Counted from the first letter of the stretch, positions 12,830 through 24,072 are shown. The stretch: DNA of 64,000 nucleotides from Rapana venosa (GCA_028751875.1 CM054167.1:16790814-16854813), one strand, 5' to 3'. The notes: a model not told the origin generated them from the letters alone. Program-made: numbers and translations.

Positions 12830-13255
12830 GCAATTTCTCTGCAGTGAAAATTCTTCGCGGGCCTGCTCTCCTCCCCGGAAGAGACGTCGCCACAAAGAGC
12901 AGCAGCCACGGCCTTTTTTTATTTACTTTTTTCCCCTGTCTGCAACATATTCGTTTCCCTATCAGAGTGGCTTCCTCTTTCTACATAATTTTGGCACAGG
13001 GACAACTCGTCTTGTTGCCGGTGGGTTTTCTTTTACGTTGCGCTAAATAAATATGTTCAAACACACCGGACCATCCGAAGTTTATCGTCTCATCCGAAAG
13101 GCTACGCCCAACCACCACTCATGGACATAATGGATGGCGGAACAAGTTTCGGACTCAAAACGGGAAACGAACCTCACCGCACACTTCCGACCCGACTTTT
13201 CGCTTTCTAGTACAGCGCGTTACCTCCATACCAACCGAACCACACTAGGGCACTC
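12830..13255 (-). mobile_element. SINE family B, nearly full length
   Basis: Shares with 2,494-2,943 the blocks 'tttccctatcagagtggctt', 'gacaactcgtcttgttgccg', 'accaccactcatgg' and the head 'cttttcgctttctag...gcgcgttacctcc' (plus sense). Box B is 'gaggttcgtttcccg' on the minus strand. Identical copy at 29,204-29,629. Confidence 0.75.
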
Positions 13256-13968
13256 ATCCTCTCTCCCTCTGGGTGACTGGAGGTGCAAATGAACATAAGT
13301 GCTCATTCCCATTATTCCCTGAGGTAAGAGAAACGAATTCACCGTTGGCGGGCAAAACGTGCTGATGGGTGAGAGCTGCCCTCCCACCTTGTGGCGTTCA
13401 CGGCCATACAGTACCCTCAGATTTCACCCAGCAACCGTGCTGAACGGTATGTTTGGCAGTAGGTCCAGGCCCCTCTATTATGGCTCAGGGAAAGAGTAAA
13501 GTAGCTTGGAGAGGAGCTGCGGCTATGGCCGCCAGGCGCTGGCCCTTTAAAAATAATCCTGGCTCCACCTAGATAAGCTGAGATCTATCAACAACACCTC
13601 ACTACTACTCTCCCCCCTGCTCTTTTCTTCGTTCCCTGCCCCTCTGCAGATAACCCCGGCGGCTTCACTCCGCTCCGCCCCGCTCGTCTGGCCCTCCATC
13701 CCTCCCCCAACTCCACCTTCCCCTCCCTCCCAGCCTCCATCCATCGTTCCATCCACCCAACCCTCCACCTCTTCCTCCCTCCCTAGTACCGCCACTCCCT
13801 CCCTCCCTTCCACCCATAATTCCACCCCTCCATCCACTCATCCTTCCTCCATCCATCCAACATCTATCCACATCCATCCACATCCATCTCCCCTCCACCA
13901 CCTCCTCAACAGTTCCTCCTCCTCCTCCTGCTGTTGCTGACATTGCCGTCGTGTTGTTGGTTTTGCAG

Positions 13969-14243
13969 CAAGGTCTTAGGGACAGGATCAACTTGCGCCT
14001 CTTCTGGCTGCATGCTGACCTGTCCCAGTTCTCCTTGGCCCAGTCCGCTCTGATGCCAGGCTGCTACATCGCAGGACCCTGGCCATCAGCAACTGGAACG
14101 TCATCCAAAAACTTCAAGATCTCCTGCGTGAACGCTGTGGACCAACACCGTCCCCCTCTCATTTACCTGATTGAGTCGTCAGCGAGGACCGTTGCCTGGC
14201 ATGGCCGCGCCCCCTTAAAGCCCAGAAGGCTGCTGACTTATAG
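13969..14243 (+). pseudogene. Broken copy of GPCR exon 2 (TM2-TM3)
   Basis: Begins after an intact acceptor (ttttgcag) and ends at an intact donor (tatag|gtaagg), as the exon at 36,361-36,629 does. At 275 nt it is 6 nt longer, and the reading frame flips repeatedly relative to the clean copy. [25 protein letters not shown] and RRLLTYR are preserved, but the stretches between are shifted by single-base insertions, and the Asp-Arg-Cys motif after TM3 is lost in this frame. Compensating small indels clustered at short homopolymers are more like consensus errors than ordinary pseudogene decay. The flanking intron also matches the clean copy. No matching exon 1 lies upstream. Confidence 0.75.
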
Positions 14244-14370
14244 GTAAGGTACGTGTTTTGTTAGTGTGTTGTTGTTTTTGTTGTTGTTTTTTGTTGGGCG
14301 GTGGTTTTTGGGGGGTGGGAGTAGGGGCAGGAGAGAGGCTGGGAATTTGACTGGTAAGGATTTGGGTAGA

Positions 14371-14380
14371 GAAGAGAGAG

Positions 14381-14449
<69 letters not shown>

Positions 14450-14690
14450 AGACAGAAAGACAGATAAAAACAAATAACATCGACCATAGACAAAGACACA
14501 CAGAACGACAGACACACACACGCACCGTGCGGACGCACCACCCACCTTACACACATGCACTTAAACACTTACACACATACTCAGATACACACCGCACACA
14601 CACACACACTAACACACACCATACACACACTTAAACACACTGCCACAAGCCCGACACACGCACAACACACACACGCACACACTTATAAAG
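14371..14690. repeat. GA then CA microsatellites after the broken GPCR exon
   Basis: (GA)n at 14,371-14,455, then CAGA/CACA-rich sequence to 14,690. Matches 36,757-37,055 in the clean copy with length differences. Confidence 0.9.
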
Positions 14691-14699
14691 CACCTGATA

Positions 14700-14860
14700 A
14701 GTAAGGTCCAAATTAAGTCAGAAAGAAGGAACGAAAGAGGAAAAGAAAATAAGCAGAAACAAAGAGAGAGATAGAAAAAGTGTCTTGCGTGCACGGCATT
14801 TCCAGAAATGGGGAGATATTTATACTGACAGGCCCCTGGCATCCTCACGGGGGAGTACAT
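14700..14860 (+). repeat. Interspersed repeat family R, 3' part
   Basis: Shares 'aagcagaaacaaagagagagatagaaaa', 'catttccagaaatggggaga' and 'tatttatactgacaggcccc' blocks with 37,072-37,225, and more distantly with 33,925-34,205 and, in reverse, 59,652-59,930. Identical copy at 31,074-31,234. Confidence 0.7.
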
Positions 14861-14934
14861 TGACTGAGATTGAATCAACAAAATCATGGTATCATGTCTT
14901 GTGGGGATGGTATACATCAGTATTCAGAGCATGG

Positions 14935-15385
14935 TACGTACAGTTGAGTATTATAAGAATCGTAATATAGAAAAACAGACGGAAAAGTGAGAAAATCTAA
15001 AGCGGTTTTTATTTCTTAGTACGTGCAGTATGAATATTATAAGAGTCATTATATAGAAAAACAGACAGGAAAAGTGAGAAAATCTAGAGTGGTTTTTATT
15101 TTCTTAGTACGTACAGAATGAATATTATAAGAGTCCTAATATAGAAAAACAGACGGGGAAAGTGAGAAAATCTAAAGCGGTTTTTTTTTTTTTTAAACAT
15201 TTTTATTCAATTTTTGCATATGAACACAAACCAAGTATAGTGAATCATCAAAATATCGTTTCTATCCAGTTGTCCCACCGTTTTTAACACCTAAATGCAC
15301 ACGTCTCTTTATTTGTATAGTAGTGCATATGAATAGTATAAGAGTCATAATAGAGAAAAACAGAGGGAAAGTGAGAAGACTAAAG
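14935..15385. repeat. Tandem repeat of about 85-88 bp, three units plus a displaced partial unit
   Basis: Units start at 14,935, 15,020 and 15,108 with 'tacgtacag' or 'tacgtgcag', and contain 'tattataaga', 'atagaaaaacagac', 'gtgagaaaatcta' and 'ggttttta'. A partial unit lies at about 15,325-15,385. The first unit starts exactly where copy 1 of the 6.9 kb block stops. Confidence 0.85.
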
Positions 15386-15609
15386 CACGCAGTGTAGCCA
15401 CAGAGACACCGGCCTTGAGGACACTTCAGGGATTTCAGCCCCATCCCATCTGGCTGTGATCCCTCTCTGCGCTCTCTCTGCGGGTGTTTCTGTTTCCAGT
15501 CTCCAGCTGTTTCTGCTCACGGAACAGGCCCCAGTCTCCCTCCTCCTCCTCCTCCTCCCCCTCCCTTACATACCTTAGGACAGGGTTGTTGTCCACTAAA
15601 CGTCTGGAT

Positions 15610-16055
15610 CTCGATTATGTGTGTGTGTTGTGTGTGTGGTGTGTGTGTGTTGTGTGTGTGTGGTGTGTGTGTGTGTGTCCAGTCTCCCCACTGTTTCTGC
15701 TAGGCTAGGCCCCAGTCTCCCTCCTCCCCTCCTTCCTAAACTCCGCACTGCTATTAGTTAGGCTAAGGGGGGGGAAGGGGAGGGTTGTGGGGGCTTGTTG
15801 GGGTTGTGAACAAGGGAGATTGGTTGTTATGGGTGGGGGGGTGGAAACACACAACACACATGGTGTTGTGTGGGGGGGGGGGGGGGGGGTGAAGGGGATG
15901 GCCGCTGCTATGGGGGGTGAGGGTTGCGCCGTGTGTGTGTTGTGCGTGTGTGTGTGTGTGTTCGTTGTAATGTGTGTGTGTCTAAGTGTGTGTGTGTGTG
16001 TGTTCGCATGTATGTGTGTGTTCCCTAAGTGTGTGTGTGGTGTGTGTTGTGTGTG

Positions 16056-16112
<57 letters not shown>

Positions 16113-16140
16113 GTGTGGGGTGTGTGTGTGTGTGTGAGTC
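15610..16140. repeat. TG microsatellites and G-rich tracts
   Basis: (TG)n at 15,618-15,680 and 15,930-16,137, separated by purine/G-rich sequence with a G run at about 15,870-15,888. No gene seen in 15,386-15,610. Confidence 0.85.
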
Positions 16141-16274
16141 CTGATCTCCACACTGTTTCGCATAGGTCTTGCCTGATCTCTCCCGCCTCATCCTCACCTC
16201 CTCCTCCTAATTTATCTCTCTATTCCGTAGAAAGGGTTGTTGTTCCACTACACTCTGGATCCTGATTTATGTGG

Positions 16275-16455
16275 CTGAGGGGGGGGGGGGGGGGTGGAAG
16301 GGGGGGGGGTGCGTGCGTGCGTGCGGTGTGTGTGTGTGTGCCTGCGTGTGTTGCGTGTGGTGTTGTGTGTGTGTGGTTCGTTGTGTGTGTTGTGTGTGTG
16401 TTGCGTGCGTGCGTGTGTGTGTTGTGGTTTGCGTCGTGTGTGTGTGTTTGCGGCG
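16275..16455. repeat. G run and TG microsatellite
   Basis: G runs at 16,278-16,308, then TG/TGCG repeats to about 16,450. Confidence 0.85.
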
Positions 16456-16483
16456 TTTTTATTTATTTATTCTTTTTATATCG

Positions 16484-16600
16484 AGATAATGAAATAAGCA
16501 CACATTGCTTTTTTTACATTTAGTTACCGTGTGTAATGCGTTTGTAAATGTTGTCGTCTGTTTTCCACCGGCTCACATGGCCTACTCTTCCGAAAAGCGC
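16484..16600 (-). mobile_element. SINE family A fragment
   Basis: Contains 'gataatgaaataagcac' and 'cacatggcctactcttccgaaaagcg' (plus sense) in the order seen in the minus-strand family A copies at 61,188 and 22,405. It is cut off by a TG microsatellite at about 16,600. Confidence 0.6.
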
Positions 16601-16797
16601 GCGCGCGTGTGTGTTGTGTGTGTGTGTGGTGTGGTGGTGTGTGGTTGGGTGTGTGTGTGTGTGTGTGTGTGGCGTGCCTGTGTGTGTGTGTGGTGTGTGT
16701 GTGTGTTGTGTGTTTGTGTGTGTGTGGTGTTGTGTGTGTGGTGTGTGTGTGTGTGCGCGCGACGTGTGTGCGTGTGTTCTGTGTGTGTGCTGTTTCG

Positions 16798-16831
<34 letters not shown>

Positions 16832-16890
16832 TGTGATGGTTGTGTGTGTGCTATGAGTGTGTGGTGTGGTGTGTGTGGTGTGTGTGTATG
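16600..16890. repeat. (TG)n microsatellite
   Basis: Interrupted TG tract starting with a short GC repeat (gcgcgcgcgtg). Confidence 0.92.
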
Positions 16891-16894
16891 TTTC

Positions 16895-18025
16895 TGTGCT
16901 CCGTGTCTTAAATCACGGTGTGCTGAGGGCATCTTCCAAGTTTCAGAAGTGTTCACTTCATCTTGAGCCATAGCATACAGGCTAGGCCTAGCCTACTCCA
17001 TTAATTCAGTCATTCTACAGACTCTTGTGTGGTAACAGCTTCCTGTTGGCTATGGTCGTGCTTGCACTTTTAGCTCTGCTCCACTTTAGGTCGATCAGGT
17101 AATATTGATAGAGAGACGCTACTCGGAATATCTTTTGCTCATTTCTAAGGTCTGAAAATTAGATGATTGATTTGGTTTTGGGTTTTTTTGGGGTATGTGG
17201 GGAGTTATTTTGCGGGGCAGGCCGAGGATTGAGGAACATAGAACTGAGATCGTTCAGGCAGTCGTGAGAAAGTCCGGGAAGAACCGTTATCTGAAGATTG
17301 TTATGTTTCCTACCTATGACCCGTTTTATTAACACTGATAATTGTGATTGGCAGCTAGGCTAGTAGCAGACAACAAAGATAAAGAAAGGCTCGCACTTTT
17401 TGCTTTAAAAAATGTTAACTTTAAACTTACAAAATTTGTGCAAAGTTACGAGTCCTGAGTCAGGAGCTAGTCTTTCACTAAACAATGAGTTGGGAATTTC
17501 TTTCCTTCGTGGGGTGTGGGGGGGGGGTTTGTTGGGGGGGGGGGGGGGGGATTCAATATTAAGAATGTGCTGGACTTTTCAAAGAAAATCAGAAGGAAAT
17601 GGCCAAACAACTAAAGCTCATTGAGCTCTCCCATTTTATGGACTGTACCTATCAACCAGCATCACCTTGTATATTTTAAAGCTGAATACAGCCTATATTT
17701 ATTTACTACAGCGCACAACCGCCAGCTTTCATTTTTGATTCCACCACATGTTTTATCATAGTAGAATGACACTATACATTGTATAACATTAACAAGCGCG
17801 TCGCAATTACATAAATTTTTTTTGAAAAGAAAAAAGCCTAGTCTCAAACCATATTTTGTCGTGGGAGGGGGAGGGCGGGGGGGGCAAAAATTGGAAGAAA
17901 GTCTCCCAAACAAAATTTTTTTTTCACAAGCACGAAACACTGCATTCCCGCCATTGTGTTTCACCTCTCTTGTCTACTGCTCTCTTACAAGAAAAATGGG
18001 TGGGGCAGCATGTAGCAAGGTGTTC
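16895..18025. other. Unannotated DNA
   Basis: No gene or family recognised. Long G runs occur at about 17,519-17,550 and 17,863-17,884. Confidence 0.5.
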
Positions 18026-18027
18026 AA

Positions 18028-18325
18028 GTGTAAAGGTAAAGGTGTCCCATAACCTATAAGGTCGTAAGGGACGAGGCATCAGAGACCTCAATTCCCAGGG
18101 GCCAGCACATTGAGGGCGGCGCCAGTCTCCTTCTCCCTCGCTGAGCTTTACCTTCCCAGACACTTAAGAGGGTCAGGTACACATTTACCTCTGGGGTGCT
18201 GTACTGAAGCCAGGGCGCCAAACAGTCACACCATCCAAGTTGGTTACCACGCTCGGGAAAACCCAAACTGCTAACTTTGGCTGTGGGACCGCAGTGCTCT
18301 CACCACTGAGCTATCAAGTCCCTCG
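18028..18325 (-). mobile_element. tRNA-derived SINE (family C), about 295 bp
   Basis: The minus strand starts 'gggacttgatagctcagtgg', a good tRNA A box, then 'tgagagcactgcggtccc'. The body carries 'ggttaccaa', 'gtacctgaccc', 'ggtaaagctcagcg' and 'gaggtctctgatgcctc', ending 'ggttatgggacacctttacc'. The same layout recurs at 57,608-57,897 and in degraded form at 39,590, 41,625, 44,870, 53,770 and 57,115. Confidence 0.8.
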
Positions 18326-18879
18326 GGTCAAGTGTAAAGGCGACATTATACGTGTAGTTAGACATACACGAGCCAACTGAGAAGGAGCTAACCATGCCAA
18401 ACTAGGCGACCTTAGAATCAGGTTTCCTGTTCCTTAAAATCACGGACATAAAGACCTTGCCTTGCATGAAGGTCAATCCGGTGTCTTTTGTTGTGTGGTT
18501 TTCGCGTTTTGTGTTTTGCGGGGTTTTTTTGGGGGTTGGTACCTACAGCTAAACCTCCAAAGTTCATTAGTGGTGTGAGAGTGGTAACGAGAATGATATT
18601 ATCCGTTATCATTATATTAAAGGAGCAACGAACTTCAACACTTCTTGACAAAGAGCTGTCTATATCTCTTTCGCCTTCTGTCCGGATATTCTACCCCTGT
18701 GGTCTAACCAGCCCAAGAGAATACCAGACACCTGCAGTGTGGTCAAGTAATTCAAATCGCATCCTATAACATAACATGCAATAAGCTCGACTAATAATTG
18801 GTCCCAGTCCTTCCCAGTGAGCCATAGGCTAAGCAAAGTCGCTGTACATAGAGTCGGCTGAGTTTCCAGAAAATTAACA
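18326..18879. other. Unannotated DNA
   Basis: No recognisable gene, repeat family or splice-supported exon. Confidence 0.5.
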
Positions 18880-18950
18880 AAGTTCGATTCTCAACCTTCA
18901 AGCTAGAAGCCCAACGGTGCTAACCACAGCGCCACGCATAGCTGCGCGCT
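18880..18950 (-). mobile_element. tRNA-like SINE head
   Basis: The minus strand reads a 'ggcgctgtggttagcaccg' A-box region and 'ggttgagaatcgaac' B-box region about 35 bp later, the spacing expected of a tRNA-derived Pol III promoter. No cloverleaf or full tRNA is intact, and a CT microsatellite follows immediately on the right. Confidence 0.5.
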
Positions 18951-19066
18951 CTCCTCTCTTCTCCTCGATAATCTCTTCCTCTCTCTAACAATCTCACTCT
19001 CTCTCTCTCACCACTCATCTCTCTCGTCTATCTCGTCTCTCGTCGTTTTCTCTCTCTCTCGCTTCA

Positions 19067-19100
<34 letters not shown>

Positions 19101-19370
19101 TCTCGGATCTCTCTCTCTCTCTCAATCCTTCCGTCTCGTCCTCTCTCTCTCTTCTCATCATCATCTCTCTCTCTCGTCTCTCTCTCTTCTCTCTCTCGTT
19201 TTCTCCTCTCTCGTCTCTCGTTTTCTCTGCTCTCTCTCTCTCTTCTCTCGTCTCTCTCTCTCGTCATCCTCTCTCGCTCATCCTTCTCTCCTCTCTCTCT
19301 CTCCTCTCCTCCTCTCTCTCCTTCTCTCTCGCAGATCTTCTCTACTCTCTTCTCTCTCTCTCTCCGCTTC
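18950..19370. repeat. (CT)n low-complexity tract, about 420 bp
   Basis: Interrupted CT/TC repeats with scattered CG and AT breaks. A second short CT tract lies at 19,632-19,700. Confidence 0.93.
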
Positions 19371-19424
19371 CCTCCCACCTTCCCACTCCACCCCGTTCGG
19401 ATGAGTTCGATAAACCAAGGTCTC

Positions 19425-19605
19425 TGTGCAGAACGCACGCAGAACATCTTCTAGCCCCACGTTAAAACATGTTCGCTTTTCGAAGAGTGGCTATTTGAGT
19501 CCGCAGAACGGATGTCAAATCTACAAACTGTAACACATGGTACTCGACGCCTTTAAAAAAACAGCACATGAGAGCTTTATTTCCTAATCTTACTTAAATA
19601 TACAA
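19425..19605 (+). mobile_element. SINE family A, 3' portion
   Basis: 'agaacatcttctagccccacg', 'aaaacatgttcgcttttcga', 'agagtggctatttg' and 'cacatgagagctttatttcc' follow the plus-sense order of family A. The head is missing. Confidence 0.6.
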
Positions 19606-20284
19606 CCAGAATAATGAATGAAGCTCGCTTACATCTCTCTCTCTCTCTCTCCATCTCTCCTCTCTTCTCACCATCTCTCTCTCTCTCTTCTCTCTCTCCG
19701 ATTGGCCGTTTTTAGTGTGGAAGGAAAAAAAGAAAGAAAAAGAACAAGAATAAAACAAGATGTATTTCTTTTTTTTTTATTGGTTATCGCTCATGCACTA
19801 ACAAATCAAAACCAAAATTAACAAAAAAACCAATGCTCTCAGCTCTCCCATAGTACGGTCCTCACCATAACTGGAACCCCTACACGTGACTCCCGTCCAG
19901 TCCTCAGAGTTTACCCCCTCTAGTTCATGGCTGTTTGACCCCGCTAAAGCTCTGTTCCCTTTTTTTTTGGTAGTTGTTTTTTTTTCGGGATGGGGGGGGG
20001 GTGGGGGGAGAAAGGGTTCAATCATGCTCTCAATGAACCAATGACCAAAAATAAATGCAAACCTTCCCACGGCTACCACTCCTCCTCGCCCATCCCCTCC
20101 CTCCCTCCCCCCCCCAACACACAGACCCCCTCTACTTATCTCCCCCAAACAGTAGTAAGGGGCTTAGCTCAAAGCTTACTTGCACGATCAGATGTCCACA
20201 GCATTCTTGGTTTTCTTCACACCAGCATAACAAAATGATTGTAGAAGGGAGGTAGAGGAAAAGAAAAGGTCCAAAACAAAGAGA

Positions 20285-20351
20285 CAGGGGGGGAGAGAGA
20301 GAGGGGGGGTGAGGAGACGAGGAGAGAAGAAGAGACCCAGTTGAGAGAGAG

Positions 20352-20392
<41 letters not shown>

Positions 20393-20394
20393 GA

Positions 20395-20426
<32 letters not shown>

Positions 20427-20632
20427 GAGAGAAGAAGGACGAGATATAGAGCGACAGCCGCAGAAAGACAAATATGAGAGAAGAGGGATGACAATGAGCA
20501 AGAGAAAGGACAATAAGAAGGAGAGAGAATTGACAATGAGAGAGAGAGAGATTAAGTGAAGAAGAAAAAATGATGATTGATGATGATGATGATGATGATG
20601 AATGATGATGATGGAGATGATGATGATGATCT
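20285..20632. repeat. GA and GAT microsatellites
   Basis: (GA)n with GGAG breaks at 20,285-20,450, mixed purine sequence, then (GAT)n at about 20,570-20,630. Confidence 0.92.
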
Positions 20633-20960
20633 GATCCGCTATAGCGCAGTGGATTAAAGCAAATTGGTTTTGGGGTTCGAAAAAGTTTTCCATGGTTTGA
20701 AATCCCGTAAGAGACATATGATTTTTATCGAGACTTCGGCCAGCTTCATCTACCCAGACCCTGAGTGAGCTGTTGAGCTCGAAGTTGGGAAGTACTGTGA
20801 CCACAACAGTTGCGAGCCCATCCACTGGGGGTTGTTCCTGTATCTCTTTCTCTCGCGGTATATCTGTTGACGCCAGGATAAAACTTTTGATAGAGAAACC
20901 ACAAGGTACAAACAGCCTGTCACATGTATTTATTAATTTATTTATGTATTTATAATTCTT
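20633..20960 (+). mobile_element. tRNA-headed SINE, plus strand, degenerate
   Basis: Begins 'gctatagcgcagtggattaa' (A box), with B-box-like 'ggtttgaaatcccg' at about 20,695. The body has no close match among families A-C. A 'tatttattaatttatttatg' stretch may be its 3' end at about 20,950. Confidence 0.5.
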
Positions 20961-20964
20961 TAAT

Positions 20965-21180
20965 ATCAAGGAAAATGGAATAAGCAATCATGTGCTTGTT
21001 TTTAACATCCATTCCCCCGTTTGTATGCGGTATTTGTTTTGTAAATTATCTGTCATCTTCTCGCCTATCGGCACACAATGGCCAACTCTTGACAAAAAGC
21101 GGAACAGTGATATTTAACGTGTGCGCAAGATGTTCCGTCGTCGCACACGGAGCCGCCTCGGTCTACAGTCTCAAACACCA
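20965..21180 (-). mobile_element. SINE family A, partial
   Basis: Plus-sense order 'ggaataagcaatcatgtgc', 'cacacaatggccaactctt', 'aaagcggaacagtg', 'acgtgtgcgcaagatgttc' and 'cacacggagccgcctcggt' matches family A on the minus strand. The tRNA head is missing. Confidence 0.7.
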
Positions 21181-21602
21181 GCACTTCCATTATGGATTGT
21201 CTTTACATCGTCCTCCTACAATATCCCTTGGAGTGAACAGACGTTAAATAACAAGAACGAACAAAAACAATCCTTTACATCGTCTCCTCATCAAGTGATT
21301 CATCAAGGCCAAAACTGATAAGGAAAAACAAATGTCTCAGATGATTTCTGCTGGGGCCCCCTGTTGCCTGGTCCTCACCGCTGACCTCAGTTTCGTTTCC
21401 TCCCCCTCACACCACACTTCTGTGCCTGTGGTGTGAGTTTGTGTCAAAGTCTCCCAGGTTGAAGGTTTCGTCGGGAAGAATTGTTAAAAGGACAGTGGGA
21501 TCGTCAACTACCTTGGGTGGCTGTGCATACACATCACTCAGTACTCGTGGATTCACGACCTTAAACTGTAACTGTTTTCAGCAGGGAAGTTAGTAAATGA
21601 AA

Positions 21603-21690
21603 CAGCGCTTTGATTTGGGGTTTTTTGCAAGGTCGTAGCGCAGTAAATAATAAATTCCATGAATTATAATTAGTATTATATTAGTATTAG
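21603..21690 (+). repeat. GCGCT-type SINE tail
   Basis: 'agcgctttgatttg', then 'ttgcaaggtcgtagcgc' and 'aaattccatgaattat', followed by TTA-rich sequence. Same module as the SINE tails at 2,505 and 7,700. Confidence 0.6.
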
Positions 21691-22105
21691 TATTTTTAAA
21701 TGGGTGTCTGTGCATCGCAGACGTCAGGGGCCCAGACACCACTGAACACCACACAGAAGAGACTCAGCACATTGCAGGGCCCCTTTGTTGGTGGCCCTCG
21801 CGGTGGCGCCTGATATTGGAAACGCTTCTGGAACCTTCTGACCCTGATGGAGGGCGAAAATGACAAGACGAGCGTGGACTGTAGCATGGTTGTGGAGACA
21901 AGATCGAATGAGCGGCGTGGGAGAACCGCAGGACAGGACGCGTCATAGAAGCCGAGGCATGCACAGTACATGACAGTCATCATTTGGCATACCAAAACGA
22001 TGTCCCGTTAGACCCGCCCACTCAAGAAGTTAGCACTCAAGTTCCGCATCTGGTGATTTTACCCTGAAGCTGCCCTGCCCCTGTGGGGCACTTCTCCCAT
22101 GACAG
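21691..22105. other. Unannotated DNA upstream of a possible exon
   Basis: No repeat family seen. GC content is higher than in the surroundings and several short open frames exist, but none is convincing. Confidence 0.4.
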
Positions 22106-22382
22106 TGGAGAAACACTTACGCTCCAGACCTTTCGACACACCAACACTGAAGGCATGGCCGATAACTGGCCTACTGGACCTGCCGATGAGGGACTAGAAC
22201 CAGCTCTTCGGACCCTCAGTAGGAGAGGCCTTCAGCGCCGACAACATTTCGTCAGGCTGTCAGGAGATCGTCTGAGCGTTCGACGAAGAGAAAGAAGAAC
22301 GCGTTCCCCAATAATCATTTCATCAAAATCGCACGAAAGCGTGAGACGTCGAACTAGGAACAAATTCTCTCATGAATATTAA
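22106..22382 (+). CDS. Possible terminal coding exon, unrecognised
   Basis: A pyrimidine-rich acceptor-like sequence (cttctcccatgacag) precedes 22,106, and the frame stays open to TAA at 22,380-22,382. The first in-frame ATG is at 22,155. The peptide is protein-like: an acidic stretch with GPADEGLEPAL, then a strongly basic C-terminal half (RRGLQRRQHFVRL, VRRRERRTRSP, SVRRRTRNKFSHEY). I recognise no family. It could be the last exon of a gene whose earlier exons are lost in the poor assembly, or a chance open frame. No upstream partner exon was identified. Confidence 0.33.
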
Positions 22383-22404
22383 TGCTCCACCACATTTATC
22401 TATT

Positions 22405-22768
22405 TATTATTTATATTTTCTATAACGAGTCTTAATGGAATAAGTATTCATTGCCTTTATTAAATCCCATGTCCCCGTTTGTGTGCGGATTTGCGTAAAA
22501 AATTGTCCCATCTGTTCCCACCGGCACAACATGCCACTCTTTTACGAAAGCGGAACAGGATTTAACCGTGTGGCACAATATGTACTAGCGTGCGTTTGCA
22601 CACGGGGCCCGTTTATAATCTCATCCGAAGGACTTTTGGGGAGAGCGAAGTCTGCACTGATGTTAACCTCCAGGGGGAAAAAAAAAATCCCCTTGAACAG
22701 GGAATTCGAAACCCCGGGTCGTCAGATTGCGAGCGCAATTTTCTAACCACTAGGGCTATCCCAGGCCA
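22405..22768 (-). mobile_element. SINE family A, nearly full length
   Basis: Minus strand from about 22,768: 'gggatagccctagtggttag' (A box), 'attgcgctcgcaat', then 'ccggggtttcgaattccc' (B box with one extra base). The body includes, in plus sense, 'cacacggggcccg', 'agcggaacagg' and 'ggaataagtattcattgc' at the 3' side. This is the best reference copy of family A in the window. Confidence 0.82.
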
Positions 22769-22854
22769 TGTCGCTGTCATGTTTTTATTTGAATATAACC
22801 GGGAATTGTTGAAACCAACACGAAATGTATGTACATCTGTGGTCTTTTTGAATA

Positions 22855-22960
22855 TAATGATTCCATATCAATGTGCCTCTAGGTTTTGTCTTTGCAAGAT
22901 AAAGCGCTATACAAATTTCATTTATTAATTATATTATATTATTATTTATATTATTATTGT
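22855..22960 (+). repeat. GCGCT-type SINE tail with ATT repeats
   Basis: 'ttgcaagataaagcgctata' followed by 'caaatttcatttattaatt' and TTA/ATT repeats, the same 3' module seen in other SINEs. Confidence 0.65.
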
Positions 22961-23480
22961 CCATCTCTGCCCTTCTTGGAGGATTTAGAGTGTTTTTCAC
23001 TTCACTTCACTTCACTGCAGCTTCATTTCACTATATAGACCTGATGAAACGCAACAAGCCGTCTTGACATCTCGTCAAAAAGAAACTGGGTGCATAAATT
23101 CGATCCTTCACCCACTCCCCCCCTCCTTAACACCCTCTCGAAAGCAACACTCGTTCCCTTCGTCTGTTTGGACATTTCATGTACAATTAAGTGACAAGAC
23201 TTTTATTTAATGAATAATCAAAAGCTCCCTGTTGCCCCTCATCTGTCCCTGTCCCTCCCCCTTCCCCCCTGGCGCCTGTCCAACAAAAAAGCCAGAGCTG
23301 GGTTCTATATCTTCAAAGCTCAATGGTGTTACAAGTTTGCGCGTACATTGTGGGAAGATGGGGGGGGGGGAGAAGGGGTGGGCCTAAAACATGACAGATA
23401 TATCAGGTTTAAATTTTTTTTATGTTTAAGAATTAATGAAAAAAGAAATAGGACAAAGGGTGAGATAACGAAAGGTAAGA
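22961..23480. other. Unannotated DNA
   Basis: Contains a short (CACTT)n stretch near 22,998-23,015. No gene or family recognised. Confidence 0.5.
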
Positions 23481-23484
23481 GTTT

Positions 23485-23760
23485 GAAGCGCTTTGATTTG
23501 TCTTTTGCAAGATATAGTATTGTGTAAATCCATTTATTATTATTAATATCATCATCATCCACATCATCATTATTTACTTATTATCATTATTTTATTATTA
23601 ACTACTATTATTAATTATTATTAAACCATTGTTATGTATTGTTGTTTAGTTGTTGTCCGTCAGTCGTCGTCGTAGTCGTCGTCGTCTCGTCGTCGTCAAC
23701 GATCATCCTCGTCATCATCATCATCATATTATTCCCATTACATAGTAATCAAGATTAATT
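23485..23760 (+). repeat. GCGCT-type SINE tail followed by ATT/ATC/GTC microsatellites
   Basis: 'aagcgctttgatttgtcttt', 'ttgcaagatatag' and 'aaatccatttattatt', then TTA, ATC and GTC trinucleotide repeats to about 23,730. Confidence 0.75.
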
Positions 23761-23859
23761 TTTTTTAATATTTATTTTTTTTATATTGTGTTGTTGTTGT
23801 TGTTGTCGTCCCCTCTTAATCAGTATATAATGAAGGCGAAAGACAGGAGAGTGGAAAAG

Positions 23860-24036
23860 GGGGACTAAGTTAGGAGGAGGAGGAGATAAAGAGGAGGAGA
23901 GGACAGAAGGACGAGTGAAGAGAAGACAAAGGAAGAGAACGAGAAAGAGAGGTCCGAGAATGAAGAGAAGAAGAAGAAGAAGAAGAAAAGACCAGAATGA
24001 AGAGAAGAATGAAGAAAAGAAGAAGAAGAAGAAAAG

Positions 24037-24072
<36 letters not shown>

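Larger units (their letters stand above)
8023..14935. repeat. 6.9 kb direct repeat, copy 1
   Basis: Matches 24,397-31,309 at a constant offset of 16,374 with no indel detected, including across hundreds of bases of TG, CT and GA microsatellite. All translations compared between the copies are identical. Junctions: the left flanks differ just before 'gtttacaacgagattc', and the right flanks differ just after 'attcagagcatggt'. Confidence 0.95.

Noticed and set aside
18280..18325. Genuine tRNA genes at SINE heads (also 22,700-22,768, 57,850-57,897 and 20,633-20,710)
   Set aside because: A and B boxes are present but the acceptor and anticodon stems do not pair, and SINE bodies follow. These are tRNA-derived promoters, not tRNAs.
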